From: JBAXQQ01 sp037131695 | GTDB taxonomy: Bacteria > Armatimonadota > Hebobacteria > CAIYQO01 | Assembly (NCBI GenBank): GCA_964638715.1 | Contig: CAZWZF010000042.1 | Span: 1-42,842, forward strand | DNA length: 42,842 nucleotides | Direction of reading: 5' to 3' | Notes under the pieces: model-generated | Seen by the model: only the letters and a program-made list of their open reading frames with translations | What the model was told of the DNA's origin: nothing | Database searches by the model: none | Program-made: the position numbers and the translations under genes | In this document: in pieces, positions 9,214 through 17,686 of the stretch | Numbering within the stretch: position 1 is the stretch's first letter | Layout of the letters: each line of letters opens with the position of its first letter

Positions 9214-9568
9214 TAAGAAATATCATTAAAAAATCATTTGATAATGATTTTTTTAGGGAGTAAGGTATTAGTCAGTTAGCAACCAAATCCGAACAAAAAA
9301 AGTCACGATTTTAAATTGAGAATTGCATATTGTCGAAAACCACCCTCCGCCCCTCCTTGTCAAAGGGGGAGTTTACTTTTATTGCAATCTTTTTGATCAC
9401 TGAAAACTGAAAACCGAAAACTTAACACCTTGTCCAATTTATTTTGGTTAGGGGGTAAGGTGAATTAAAAATTAAAATGGATAGGCAGGATAGACAGGAT
9501 AAAATTAATCTTGTAAATCATGTTAATCCTGTCTAAATTTATGCTCTATGCAGGCGAAACCTTAGATT
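9214..9568. repeat. Repeat-rich intergenic region
   Basis: No gene seen. It holds several dispersed repeats found elsewhere in the window. A CCACCCTCCGCCCCTCCTTG-type element is at 9341-9372. A phrase of the form ACTGAAAACTGAAAACC is near 9401. An inverted copy of CCTAACCAAAATAAATTGGA is at 9433-9452. A GGCAGGATAGACAGGATAAA phrase followed by ATCATGTTAATCCTGTCTAA is at 9478-9538. Confidence 0.7.
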
Positions 9569-11362
9569 CTACTCGCCATTCTCATTCGCATTATATACCG
9601 GCAGCGTAATAATAAATACTGCTCCCTGGTCTGGTTCGCTTTCGGCGGTTATTTCTCCACCATGGCGATGGGTTATTTTGCGGCAAATTGCGAGTCCTAT
9701 GCCGGAACCGGGGTATTCATCTTTCAGATGCAAGCGCTGGAATGGCAGGAATATTTTCTCGAGATAGCGGATGTTAAAGCCTATTCCATTATCTTTAACA
9801 GTGATTACGACATTGCCGCTGTCGTCTTCATGGCTGTCAATAACTATCTCCGGGGGTATTTGCGGATGGATAAATTTTAAGGCATTGCCTATCAGATTTT
9901 GAAACAACTGCCGCATTTGTATTTTATCGGCAAATACCACCGGCAAATTGCCACAGGTGACTTTGCCATTCAACTCGGTTATTTCCTGTTCAAAATCATT
10001 AACTATTTCCTTCACAATCTGGTCCAATTCGACAGGTTCAAATGCTTTGCCGCGAGTGGTAACACGTGAATACAAAAGCAAAGCCTGGATTAGTTCTGTT
10101 AAATTTGCCGCTCCCTGTTTTATTCGTTCCAGATAATCACGCTGGGTTTCATTGATATTTTCGCTTTTATTCATTATTAAACCGCTGAACCCTATAATAT
10201 GCCGCAAAGGTGCCTGTAAATCATGTGAGACTATATACGCAAATTGCTCAAGTTCCTCATTTGACCTGGCAAGTGCCAGACTTTTATTCAACAGTTCTTT
10301 TTCTGCTTCTTCCCTTGCGCTGATGGTGCGGGAATTGGCAATCGCCAACCCGCATAACTGCGCAATAATCAGCGATAGATTTACATAATCATCTTCATAT
10401 TGCGGGAAAGGAATATCTTCGAGAATCAATAAACCTACAGATTCATTCAAATACATTATCCGCAGGCAATATCCGCATTCATCCGCGAAATAGTTCTCAT
10501 TTGCTGGAAGTTTCAAATACCACTCATTCACTTTTGCTGCAACGTCATCACGCGGGTGCAGCGATACCGGCTCTCCAGGTATGTCATCAATAAGCGGCGC
10601 ATATATTATGCTGTTTGCCCCGAAAATCATTGTAAATATATCAATTATTACTTTTACTGCTTCATCTTCCGACATGATTTTCGTCAATCTGCCGATTAAA
10701 TCAAAAGACATCGTATAATCAGCTAATTTTCTATTTGCCCGTGATATAACTGCTGTCGATTCTTTATACGCACATGTCGAACGCCATTTCAGCACAATAT
10801 TCAGCAGAATCGAACGGAAATGATCCAGGCCGACAGGAACATGTTTGTAGGGAATATCCAGATATTCCGCAAACTCGCGCAGGTTGTTCATGGCATCATT
10901 ATCAATTTTAGTGTCAAGCAGCACCAGTTTTTTGGCACATTCCTTAAAAAAAGATTGGCCGGTTTCTTTATCAAATCCCCAAAGCTGCAAGTGAGCACGC
11001 CATTCCTGCAGCCAGCCAGGGGTCAACAGATAAGCACCGGATTTAATATAGCTTTCTGCCAATGTTTTATTCAACAGCAGGTAAAAGCACTGATCCATAA
11101 AATACAACTGATCAGGGTCGATATCCGCAATCAAGTTCTTCCTGCCTGCCAAAAAACACCCGCCAACAATCATCACCTGTTCGTCATCGCCACAATTGCT
11201 TTGCGGCAGCTTGTCCAGTGTAGCCTGAATCTCCGCCTGCGGATGCATACAGACATCGGGGTATGGCGAAAAGGTGACATCGGTAAAATTTTCCAGCCGT
11301 GCTATCTCTAATGCTTCACGATAAAAATGTTTGCATACCAGCAGATGTAATTTGTCAGTCAT
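9569..11362 (-). CDS. Histidine kinase with N-terminal DUF1638-like domain and GAF domain
   Basis: 597 residues, no membrane segment, so a soluble sensor. Residues 1-190 resemble DUF1638, a family often coded next to corrinoid methyltransferase genes: MIVGGCF near 64-70, DQCFYLLLNKT near 90-100, and YLLTPGWLQEW near 111-121. A GAF-type domain follows (about 215-345), then a coiled coil (345-375). The HisKA helix carries the phosphoacceptor His380 in the phytochrome-like sequence SHDLQAPLRH. The ATP-binding domain has the N box NLIGNALKF, DNGIGF and GSGIGLAI, all intact. The start overlaps the end of the MtaA-like gene by eight bases. It is the last gene of the operon. The probable partner is the Rcp1-type regulator encoded first in the same operon. 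Confidence 0.85.
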   Translation of the reverse strand: MTDKLHLLVCKHFYREALEIARLENFTDVTFSPYPDVCMHPQAEIQATLDKLPQSNCGDDEQVMIVGGCFLAGRKNLIADIDPDQLYFMDQCFYLLLNKTLAESYIKSGAYLLTPGWLQEWRAHLQLWGFDKETGQSFFKECAKKLVLLDTKIDNDAMNNLREFAEYLDIPYKHVPVGLDHFRSILLNIVLKWRSTCAYKESTAVISRANRKLADYTMSFDLIGRLTKIMSEDEAVKVIIDIFTMIFGANSIIYAPLIDDIPGEPVSLHPRDDVAAKVNEWYLKLPANENYFADECGYCLRIMYLNESVGLLILEDIPFPQYEDDYVNLSLIIAQLCGLAIANSRTISAREEAEKELLNKSLALARSNEELEQFAYIVSHDLQAPLRHIIGFSGLIMNKSENINETQRDYLERIKQGAANLTELIQALLLYSRVTTRGKAFEPVELDQIVKEIVNDFEQEITELNGKVTCGNLPVVFADKIQMRQLFQNLIGNALKFIHPQIPPEIVIDSHEDDSGNVVITVKDNGIGFNIRYLEKIFLPFQRLHLKDEYPGSGIGLAICRKITHRHGGEITAESEPDQGAVFIITLPVYNANENGE

Positions 11363-12413
11363 AATTATTCACCCATTTTAATGGATATTGTCCCCATTCC
11401 TCTACAGCGGCAGCAATTGCCAGTAAAACTTCATCATGTACTTGCCATGGTATCTCGCCATGGTTATCAGTTAATACAAAACCACCGCCAATTCCGGCTT
11501 TCGCAATTGCTTCTTTAACTTTCATTTCCGCTGTTTCCGGCGTCCATCTGCGCATTTCAATGGCATTCAGGTTTCCCATCACTGTTAATTTCCCATAGCA
11601 TTTCTTTTTTACTTCTGCCAAATCATCATGAATACTTACGCTAATACCTACAGTACCGGTCTTTTGAACATCATCCAGTATCTCCTGGCATCTGCCTGAT
11701 GCAAAACTTGTCGCTACCGCACCTTTGATTCGCGCTATCACTCGCGTGGCAATAAGAAAGCCGGTTTCTTCATACAATTCCCGCGGGATAATAGTTGGTG
11801 AAGAGACCGGGTCGGCATACCCTATTGCACCTGCACCGGCTTCCAACTGAGCATTTGCCCATTCAACACAAAAATCTTCATTCAAACTTATTAATTTCTC
11901 AAATAAATCCCGATGGTCGTATATCAAATCGAGGTAATGGTCAAAACCAAGCTGCATAACAGGCAAAGAAAACGGCGATATAACCGAACCCATCACCGGC
12001 ACCTTACCTTCGCTTCGTTCATTCAATAGGCTGATTAATTTCAAGACTTTCTGCAGACACGGGGTATCTTTAATCGACGGCACCTGCAAATGATGAATAT
12101 CTACCGGTTGTTTTATGAATGGATTCCCGGAATTAGGCGGTCCATCCCCGCGATAAATTACTTCACCACCCCAGGCTTCCACCTCAACAGCACCATACAT
12201 GAATCCTATCAGCGCATCATGCTGAAATTTTTTCCATAACCTGATTTGACCTTCAGCTACATATTCCGGGTTAGAAAAATATTCCTGTACAGATACCCCC
12301 AACTCTCTTGCGCCATGCATTACCGTTGGCAGCAAAAAAGGTACTCTGTCCGGTTCCTGAAAACTCATCGCAGTAGATAATCGTTCAGCAGAAGTCATAG
12401 CTTGAATAGTCAT
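11355..12413 (-). CDS. MtaA/UroD-fold corrinoid methyltransferase-like protein with altered zinc site
   Basis: 352 residues of the uroporphyrinogen decarboxylase superfamily, closest in style to MtaA/MtbA/CmuA proteins that move methyl groups from a corrinoid protein to a thiol. Family features include the N-terminal RLSTAMSFQEPDRVPF, VMGSVISPFSLPVM near 140, GAGAIGYADPVSS near 193, VMGNLNA near 278, and a C-terminal GGGFVLTDNHGEIP. The usual zinc ligands are a His-X-Cys pair and a later Cys. Here the pair position reads Ser-Phe-Ala (236-238) and the later position appears to be His318. Ordinary thiol methyl transfer is therefore doubtful, and a sensing or altered catalytic role is possible. 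Its start overlaps the corrinoid gene stop (ATGA), and GGAG lies upstream. Confidence 0.8.
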   Translation of the reverse strand: MTIQAMTSAERLSTAMSFQEPDRVPFLLPTVMHGARELGVSVQEYFSNPEYVAEGQIRLWKKFQHDALIGFMYGAVEVEAWGGEVIYRGDGPPNSGNPFIKQPVDIHHLQVPSIKDTPCLQKVLKLISLLNERSEGKVPVMGSVISPFSLPVMQLGFDHYLDLIYDHRDLFEKLISLNEDFCVEWANAQLEAGAGAIGYADPVSSPTIIPRELYEETGFLIATRVIARIKGAVATSFASGRCQEILDDVQKTGTVGISVSIHDDLAEVKKKCYGKLTVMGNLNAIEMRRWTPETAEMKVKEAIAKAGIGGGFVLTDNHGEIPWQVHDEVLLAIAAAVEEWGQYPLKWVNNYD

Positions 12414-13063
12414 GCCTGGTTCTCCTTCGCAAAGCGATGAATTAAACCTACTGCATCGGCGGCTGAATAGCCCATGGCATCAGCACCCACCTCCTGCCAT
12501 AACATATCATCAAATCGAAACGGTGCCCCTCCGACTATTACCCGAGTTTTGCATCCGGCTGCTTTTAATTTATGTGTTAATTCTGACACCTGTATTGCCG
12601 ATGGCAGCATTAACACGGAAACCATCATGACTTTTATGCCATCTCTTTTAATGAAAGAAACCATTTCATCTATATCGCACCTTCCGTAATTTTGCAGGTT
12701 AAAACCGCTGGCACGCAATACAGAATAGACAATACGCATCCCCAGTAAATGATAATCTTCCAACACGGCGATGGCCATTGGCGGGGTACTTACCCGTGAT
12801 GGTGCTTCCCGCGGCAATATCGCGTCTACCGCCTCTTCGCAAAGCCGTCCGCTCATATATACCTGCGACAGCGACACCTTGCCAGCCTCCCAGCCATTGC
12901 CGATTCTTTCCAGTACAGGCACTATCATCTTTTCAATCTGCTGCATTGGTGATACCGCGTCATTGTTATTCATGAGTAAATGTTTTATTGCCATTTTATC
13001 CATGGCAAGCAATGCGTTTTCAAACTCATTCAACCGCATATTATCAGTCTTATATTCGCTCAT
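12410..13063 (-). CDS. Corrinoid (B12)-binding protein of the MtaC/MtbC type
   Basis: 217 residues with the two-part layout of methyltransferase corrinoid proteins. The helical cap domain is at about 10-85 (PVLERIGNGWEAGKVSLSQ near 49-67). The cobalamin-binding Rossmann domain is at about 95-215. The base-off/His-on signature DxHxxG is intact as DYHLLG (103-108, His105 the lower cobalt ligand). The later SVL (149-151) and GG (178-179) elements are also present. It should carry a methylcobamide for the neighbouring MtaA-like protein. No dedicated methanol, methylamine or O-demethylase subunit is encoded nearby, so the source of the methyl group is unknown. ATG follows GGGG and overlaps the next gene by four bases. 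Confidence 0.9.
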   Translation of the reverse strand: MSEYKTDNMRLNEFENALLAMDKMAIKHLLMNNNDAVSPMQQIEKMIVPVLERIGNGWEAGKVSLSQVYMSGRLCEEAVDAILPREAPSRVSTPPMAIAVLEDYHLLGMRIVYSVLRASGFNLQNYGRCDIDEMVSFIKRDGIKVMMVSVLMLPSAIQVSELTHKLKAAGCKTRVIVGGAPFRFDDMLWQEVGADAMGYSAADAVGLIHRFAKENQA

Positions 13064-13089
13064 AATTTCTACCCCTTTAAACTATCTTG

Positions 13090-13530
13090 TTATCGAGGCG
13101 GCAATATCACCGTTTCCAGCCAGAAAACTTCTATCTCGCGTACCATCTCAGAAAATCGATCAATTTCAATCGGTTTGCGTATATAACAATTTGCATGCTG
13201 GTGATATGCGCGCAGGATATCTTCTTCAGCCTCAGAAGTAGTAAGGATAGCAATGGGAATGCAACCCAGGTCGGGGTCGCTTTTTACTTCTTCCAATACT
13301 TCAAGTCCATCTTTTTTAGGCATATTGATATCAAGCAAAATAAGGTCTGGTCGTGGAGAATCCTGATATGGCAGTTTACGATGCAAAAAGTCCATTGCTA
13401 ATTCACCGTCGCGAGCAACACTTAAATTAACTTTATATGGACTTTCCTCAAAAGCCATCCGAGTCAAAATTATATCCCCTTCTTCATCTTCAACCAGAAG
13501 AATCTCCATGGGGCGTGTTTGATTTCTCAT
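13090..13530 (-). CDS. Rcp1-type single-domain response regulator
   Basis: 146 residues forming a stand-alone receiver domain without an output domain. The acidic pair is Glu14-Asp15, the phosphoacceptor Asp67 sits in LLDINMPKKDG, the Thr of ILTTS is near 97, and Lys119 is in IRKP. The sequence style (ILLVEDEEGDIILTRMAFEE) is that of Rcp1-like regulators, which usually pair with SHDLQ-type phytochrome-like kinases such as the one encoded three genes downstream. It probably signals by protein contact. It is the first gene of the operon: ATG with GGAGGG eight bases upstream, a strong promoter about 70 bases further up, and a 26-base gap to the corrinoid gene. Confidence 0.92.
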   Translation of the reverse strand: MRNQTRPMEILLVEDEEGDIILTRMAFEESPYKVNLSVARDGELAMDFLHRKLPYQDSPRPDLILLDINMPKKDGLEVLEEVKSDPDLGCIPIAILTTSEAEEDILRAYHQHANCYIRKPIEIDRFSEMVREIEVFWLETVILPPR

Positions 13531-13600
13531 AAGTACTGCCCTCCAATTATAAAAAACTAATACCGGCCAGTAATTTTTTCTTTTAAAAGTATTATCATTT

Positions 13601-13629
13601 AATATAATACCTCATATCTGAAATGTCAA
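13601..13629 (-). promoter_or_regulatory. Promoter of the corrinoid/two-component operon
   Basis: A consensus TTGACA (13624-13629) and TATATT (13601-13606) on the minus strand are 17 bases apart, about 70 bases before the response regulator start. No other promoter of this quality was seen within the operon. Confidence 0.75.
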
Positions 13630-13734
13630 TAAGAAAATCACACAAATTATATATTAATTAACACATCAACCATAATAAACCTGTCTGGAAAGAAATTAAA
13701 TATATTTTCTCTATGCTATTACACTTTTTGGCAG

Positions 13735-13740
13735 TATAAT
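13735..13740 (+). promoter_or_regulatory. Probable -10 box for the TonB-like gene
   Basis: TATAAT lies 16 bases before the ATG, with AAGGA as ribosome site directly between them. No good -35 box is seen at 16-18 bases, so the promoter may depend on an activator. Confidence 0.4.
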
Positions 13741-13756
13741 TGTCTAAAGGAATATA

Positions 13757-15544
13757 ATGAAGAACCGCTGGTTAGTTTGGGTCGGAATATCTATACTTTA
13801 CCACCTGATATTATTGTTTATTCTATCTCAGGTGCGTTTTGCCACAGTTAATGGCAAGTCGGTTGTGATAGCCATGCAGTTGATTAAAGAACTGCCGGCT
13901 AAGACGCAGGAAATTATTGAAAAAGGCAGTGTAACTAAAAGCAGTGCTCCTGCCGCACAGAAAGCAACACCGGCAGCAGAAGTGAAAAAGAATATACCTG
14001 CTGCAGCAAAAGAAACTCCAGAGCAGACAAAAAGCAATCCAGTACAGAAGAATACCCCGCCAGCACCTATTGTTGCTAAAGATATTTTCCGGCCAGAAAA
14101 TAATTTGCCGGATTACCAGCAAAACAACATGAACCGTTCAGATTTCACCAGTGCCCCGGCAGCCGGCAGCCGGTCAGGAATGCAGAAATTGCAACCCGGC
14201 CAACCCGGACGGACTACCATGTCATCCGGCGGCGGCGAATCCGGCGGCAGCAGCAATCTTGCGCCAGACCCGGGCAAAATGGGAAGCGGCAAGGCGGCGG
14301 CAGAAGCCGGCGGCAGCGGCGGTTTTGCGCCATCTCACGACCCGGGATTTTTTAATTTTGGCCAGCAGCTTTTAACATCAAATCGCGGAAATTGGAGCAC
14401 ACCAACGGGAGACGATGGAGCTAATAATACCACCAGGATGGTTCGCCTTACCCCCGGCGGCGGCAACCACGGGAATTCAGGCAATGGAAACGGAGCCGGC
14501 GTAAGCACCGGCAATGGCATCGCACCTATCGGGTTAGGCGCGGCAATACAAAAATTTATCGATGATAACACCGGCAACGGTGCTAATTTTCGCGGTGACA
14601 ATAGCCAGTTAGCTACTACCAGTGAATCAGGAACCGGTCGCGGTACCGGATATGACAAGCCGGTACAAATATCATCAAACCCGCGCGGAAAAATATCACC
14701 GGGAGCAATCACCCACAGTGGCGGAAGCGGAAATGGTGTCGGCATAAGCAGCGGCAATGGCGTCGCGCCTGCCAGCACCGGTTCGTCTGTTGATAAAATA
14801 GCATCCGGCACAACCGGAAGCGGAACAGGATATCGCGGCGATACTAAAATAGCCACCGCATCGGCTGACACTGGAAATGGCCGCGGCAATGGTTATGATA
14901 AACCCGCGCAGTTGGCATCTAATCATATCGGCAGAATATCTCCCGGGGCAATTGGTCGGGTAGATACCGGCGGCATCGGAATTGGCGTAACCGCAGAAAT
15001 GGGCACCGGAGTCGGTCCGGCAGGTGGCGGGATATCCGACCGCGGCAATATAGGCGTCATCGCTGGCGGATTCACCTTTGGACATGATGTGGGTGGAAAG
15101 TTAATGCCCGGCGGTAGCCCGTCACCTGGCGGGCGCGTAAATCTTTCCGACGCTCCGGCAAACGGCGGCGGCAATGGCAATGGCCGCGTTAACACCTCAA
15201 ACGGCGGTGGCGGAGTCAGTTATTCCGCAGAAATCGCGGGATTATCAAAAATTGGCAAAGTCCCCTCTATTATTGAAGAAGAAAACCTGTTGGGACGCGT
15301 TCCTGGAAAAAGCTGCACTGTAATCGCTGATGTCCAGGTTGGTTCCAGCGGACAGGCAATGGATGTCAAACTGGTTAAATCCACCGTATTTAATACAATA
15401 AACAATAACGCCATCTATATCGCCCGCAAAATAGAATATCGTCCGGGAATGAATAACGGCATTGCAAGCCCAACTACTATTCGACTGGAAATAAAATATT
15501 TTGACGGAAAAACTGATCCGGTGATAACTCAGGTGAAAATATGA
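13757..15544 (+). CDS. Glycine-rich TonB-like protein
   Basis: 595 residues. A single N-terminal membrane anchor (about 5-24) is followed by an Ala/Lys/Pro-rich linker (35-115) as in TonB proteins. A very long Gly/Asn/Ser-rich region follows (about 130-475). It contains an imperfect duplication: the phrases STGNGIAP and SSGNGVAP recur, as do GYDKPVQISSNPRGKISPGA and GYDKPAQLASNHIGRISPGA. The final 90 residues look like a TonB C-terminal domain (CTVIADVQVGSSGQAMDVKL, then IEYRPGM and IRLEIKYF). It would span the periplasm and touch an outer-membrane partner. The Gly-rich spacer is unusual because TonB normally uses Pro-rich repeats. ExbB/ExbD genes are not in the window. The stop overlaps the next start (ATGA). 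Confidence 0.75.
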   Translation: MKNRWLVWVGISILYHLILLFILSQVRFATVNGKSVVIAMQLIKELPAKTQEIIEKGSVTKSSAPAAQKATPAAEVKKNIPAAAKETPEQTKSNPVQKNTPPAPIVAKDIFRPENNLPDYQQNNMNRSDFTSAPAAGSRSGMQKLQPGQPGRTTMSSGGGESGGSSNLAPDPGKMGSGKAAAEAGGSGGFAPSHDPGFFNFGQQLLTSNRGNWSTPTGDDGANNTTRMVRLTPGGGNHGNSGNGNGAGVSTGNGIAPIGLGAAIQKFIDDNTGNGANFRGDNSQLATTSESGTGRGTGYDKPVQISSNPRGKISPGAITHSGGSGNGVGISSGNGVAPASTGSSVDKIASGTTGSGTGYRGDTKIATASADTGNGRGNGYDKPAQLASNHIGRISPGAIGRVDTGGIGIGVTAEMGTGVGPAGGGISDRGNIGVIAGGFTFGHDVGGKLMPGGSPSPGGRVNLSDAPANGGGNGNGRVNTSNGGGGVSYSAEIAGLSKIGKVPSIIEEENLLGRVPGKSCTVIADVQVGSSGQAMDVKLVKSTVFNTINNNAIYIARKIEYRPGMNNGIASPTTIRLEIKYFDGKTDPVITQVKI

Positions 15545-16380
15545 AAATGATATTAGTATTGCTGCTTTGTGCAATCACTGTATATTCAGCAGAAAAAGAA
15601 ATTATAAAAATACCGGTTAAAATAAACCAGATTGACGGCGCGGAGATGGTATATGTCCAGGCTGGCAAATTTATGATGGGCACTGACGACAAAGACATCG
15701 CTGCCATGCTGGAAAAGAATAAAGAATGGAAAGCTAAATGGTTCGTTACTGAAGGCCCAAAGCATGAAGTTGAACTATCCGGGTATTGGGTATATAAATA
15801 CGAAGTTACCGTGGCGCAATACAAGAAATTCTGTGCGGCAACCAAAAGAAAAATGCCTTCGCTGTATCCGTGGGTTACCGACGCCCACCCGATGATAAAT
15901 GTCACATGGTCTGACGCGGATGAATATGCCAGATGGGCAAAAGCCAAGTTGCCGACAGAAGCGCAATGGGAAAAAGCCGCCCGGGGTACAGATGGCAGAA
16001 TATACCCGTGGGGCAATGATTGGGCAAATGATAACTGTAATAATTACGGTTCGAAATATCAGATAAAACCAAACGACGCCAAAAATAAAGAGAACAAAAC
16101 CACCGTAGTCGGCAAATGCCCGCAAAGCGCCAGCCCTTATGGCGCACAGGATATGGCGGGCAACGCCTGGGAATGGTGTCGCGACTGGTACGACTCAGAT
16201 TACTATAAAACTTCTCCCGCCAAAAACCCGCAAGGGCCTGATGATGGCGAAATGAAAGTAATGCGCGGCGGATCTTGGGGCAGCTACGCCATCAGCGTAA
16301 GATGCGCCAGCCGTCACAGCGACCTGCCGGATTTAACCTATGTAGACAGCGGCGGTTTCCGGTGTGTGGTTGAAGATTAA
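15541..16380 (+). CDS. Secreted formylglycine-generating-enzyme-fold protein without catalytic cysteines
   Basis: 279 residues with a Sec signal (MKMILVLLLCAITVYSA) and a complete SUMF1/FGE-sulfatase domain. Family marks are GKFMMGT near 42, YEVTVAQYKKFC near 87-98, LPTEAQWEKAARG near 138-150, YPWGNDW, YGAQDMAGNAWEWCRDWY near 200-217, and VMRGGSWGSY to GGFRCVVED at the end. True formylglycine-generating enzymes have a reactive cysteine pair just after the RGGS motif. Here that stretch reads WGSYAISVRC, so the pair is missing and sulfatase activation is unlikely. Such proteins often act as binding or structural modules. The four-base overlap with the TonB-like gene suggests the two products work together at the envelope. 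Confidence 0.87.
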   Translation: MKMILVLLLCAITVYSAEKEIIKIPVKINQIDGAEMVYVQAGKFMMGTDDKDIAAMLEKNKEWKAKWFVTEGPKHEVELSGYWVYKYEVTVAQYKKFCAATKRKMPSLYPWVTDAHPMINVTWSDADEYARWAKAKLPTEAQWEKAARGTDGRIYPWGNDWANDNCNNYGSKYQIKPNDAKNKENKTTVVGKCPQSASPYGAQDMAGNAWEWCRDWYDSDYYKTSPAKNPQGPDDGEMKVMRGGSWGSYAISVRCASRHSDLPDLTYVDSGGFRCVVED

Positions 16381-16409
16381 AAAAAGTTAACCTTTAAGAT
16401 TCTGTCACC

Positions 16410-16522
16410 GTTTGGAACTGGGCGGGAGCCCGGCGAATTTGTTTATATCTACCATTTTGACCACTTGCCAATCAGGAGATTGGCGTTCCCGGGGATAGCC
16501 GGGCTCCCGCCCAGTTCCAAAC
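16410..16522. repeat. 113-bp foldback element with perfect 25-bp inverted ends
   Basis: The left arm 16410-16434 and right arm 16498-16522 are exact reverse complements (core GGGCGGGAGCCCGGC). Between them a smaller perfect hairpin, GCCAATC-AGGA-GATTGGC, is near 16478-16495. It lies between two convergent genes and could also halt transcription, although no T-run follows. The octamer ACCTTTAA occurs on both outer sides. Confidence 0.85.
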
Positions 16523-16563
16523 TGAGACCTTTAATTATAGGTATACATCCTAATAAAACCTGG

Positions 16564-16601
16564 CAAAAAAACAGCCACATTCTTTTACAAATGTGGCTGT
16601 T
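16564..16601 (-). terminator. Rho-independent terminator of the prepilin-like operon
   Basis: A perfect 12-bp stem (AACAGCCACATT with AATGTGGCTGTT, 16570-16601) has an 8-base loop. On the minus strand it runs directly into a tract of T residues, 23 bases after the stop of the second prepilin-like gene. Confidence 0.92.
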
Positions 16602-16623
16602 CATATTTTATCACAATATGGTT

Positions 16624-17661
16624 TTATGGATTATAAGTACCTGAAATCATAATGCCGTTTATCGCCATATTCATACCGTTGTCAGCACCATTTTTCCAGC
16701 GCAAAACAACATACGATTTGTTATTTATTACAGTCAATGCACTCAAATCGTTAACGACTCTCTTATCAGTCCCACTGCCAGGACTGGGATTAACGGCTGC
16801 ACCAATCACCTTGATTGTCTTTGAACCTGTAGTGTATTCCAATGTGTCTATATATGCCGCAGATGAAGAGTTTACACCATATTCCACTTTAATATTTGTC
16901 ATATTTGTCGTGTTTAAAGTAATAACAAAGGGAACATTTTCACCATTCCAGTAGAATGGCTGTGCTGTGTATGGATGTGCTACGCCAACCGGATCAGTAA
17001 ATGTACCGTTTGCATTATACCAGGTACTTGAACGAACTCCTGTACAGTCAAGAATTGGAGCAGAATTAGTCCATGATTTCGCGGTTGGCTGGGCAGGCCA
17101 GGTAGGTATAGTACCTGCAGGAGTTGTCTGAGTAAAACACCAGTACGCGTAATCAGTTGTCGGAAATAATTTATTCGCCGTCGCCTGATCGATAGCATCG
17201 CAATGACCATCAAGGAATGAAATTACTACTTTCCCGCTATGTCGGAAAGCCAACTGGGATGGTGAAGTACCGACATTTGGATATACTCCGCCGACTGCTG
17301 AAGAAGTGCCATCAGCAGTAACATATTTTTTTGTTGGCTCATCAATCAAACCAATTCTTTGCAGGTTTAATGCGCTATTGTAAATATAACTATTGGGCGG
17401 GATTTTGCCGGCTGTAGCGCAGTTTAATACTGACTGGTCAATTCCCAGATCAATCCAGACAGTGCCGGTAGATGGCGTCATTTCACCATGGTCCTGGGTA
17501 TACATTTGCAACGACGCGGAAATCTGGCGCTGGTTGCTGGTACAGGTGGTCTGGCGCGCTTTTTCGCGAGCACGCGCAAATACCGGGAACAGTATTGCGG
17601 CGAGGATGGCAATAATGGCAATTACTACCAGTAATTCAATTAAAGTAAAACCTTTTTTCAT
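16624..17661 (-). CDS. Prepilin-like protein (H-X9-DG family), second of a pair
   Basis: 345 residues. A class III prepilin leader (KKG, then FTLIELLVVIAIIAILAAILFPVFA) is followed by AREKARQTTC, expected to be cut by a PilD-type peptidase and placed in the membrane. A type II pseudopilin-like head (about 30-160) contains the H-X9-DG motif at FRHSGKVVISFLDG. The remaining 180 residues (160-345) look like a beta-rich, carbohydrate-binding-like extracellular domain, but I cannot name the family. The strong ribosome site AAAGGAGG lies nine bases before the ATG. It follows its paralogue by 25 bases in the same operon and is closed by a good terminator. Confidence 0.88.
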   Translation of the reverse strand: MKKGFTLIELLVVIAIIAILAAILFPVFARAREKARQTTCTSNQRQISASLQMYTQDHGEMTPSTGTVWIDLGIDQSVLNCATAGKIPPNSYIYNSALNLQRIGLIDEPTKKYVTADGTSSAVGGVYPNVGTSPSQLAFRHSGKVVISFLDGHCDAIDQATANKLFPTTDYAYWCFTQTTPAGTIPTWPAQPTAKSWTNSAPILDCTGVRSSTWYNANGTFTDPVGVAHPYTAQPFYWNGENVPFVITLNTTNMTNIKVEYGVNSSSAAYIDTLEYTTGSKTIKVIGAAVNPSPGSGTDKRVVNDLSALTVINNKSYVVLRWKNGADNGMNMAINGIMISGTYNP

Positions 17662-17686
17662 TTTACACCTCCTTTACAAAGTGAAA

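Noticed and set aside
14335..14889. Minus-strand Pro-rich reading frame inside the TonB-like gene
   Set aside because: It is the complement of Gly-rich codons and has no ribosome site or family similarity.
15541..16380. Active formylglycine-generating enzyme
   Set aside because: The cysteine pair after RGGS is absent and no sulfatase is encoded nearby.
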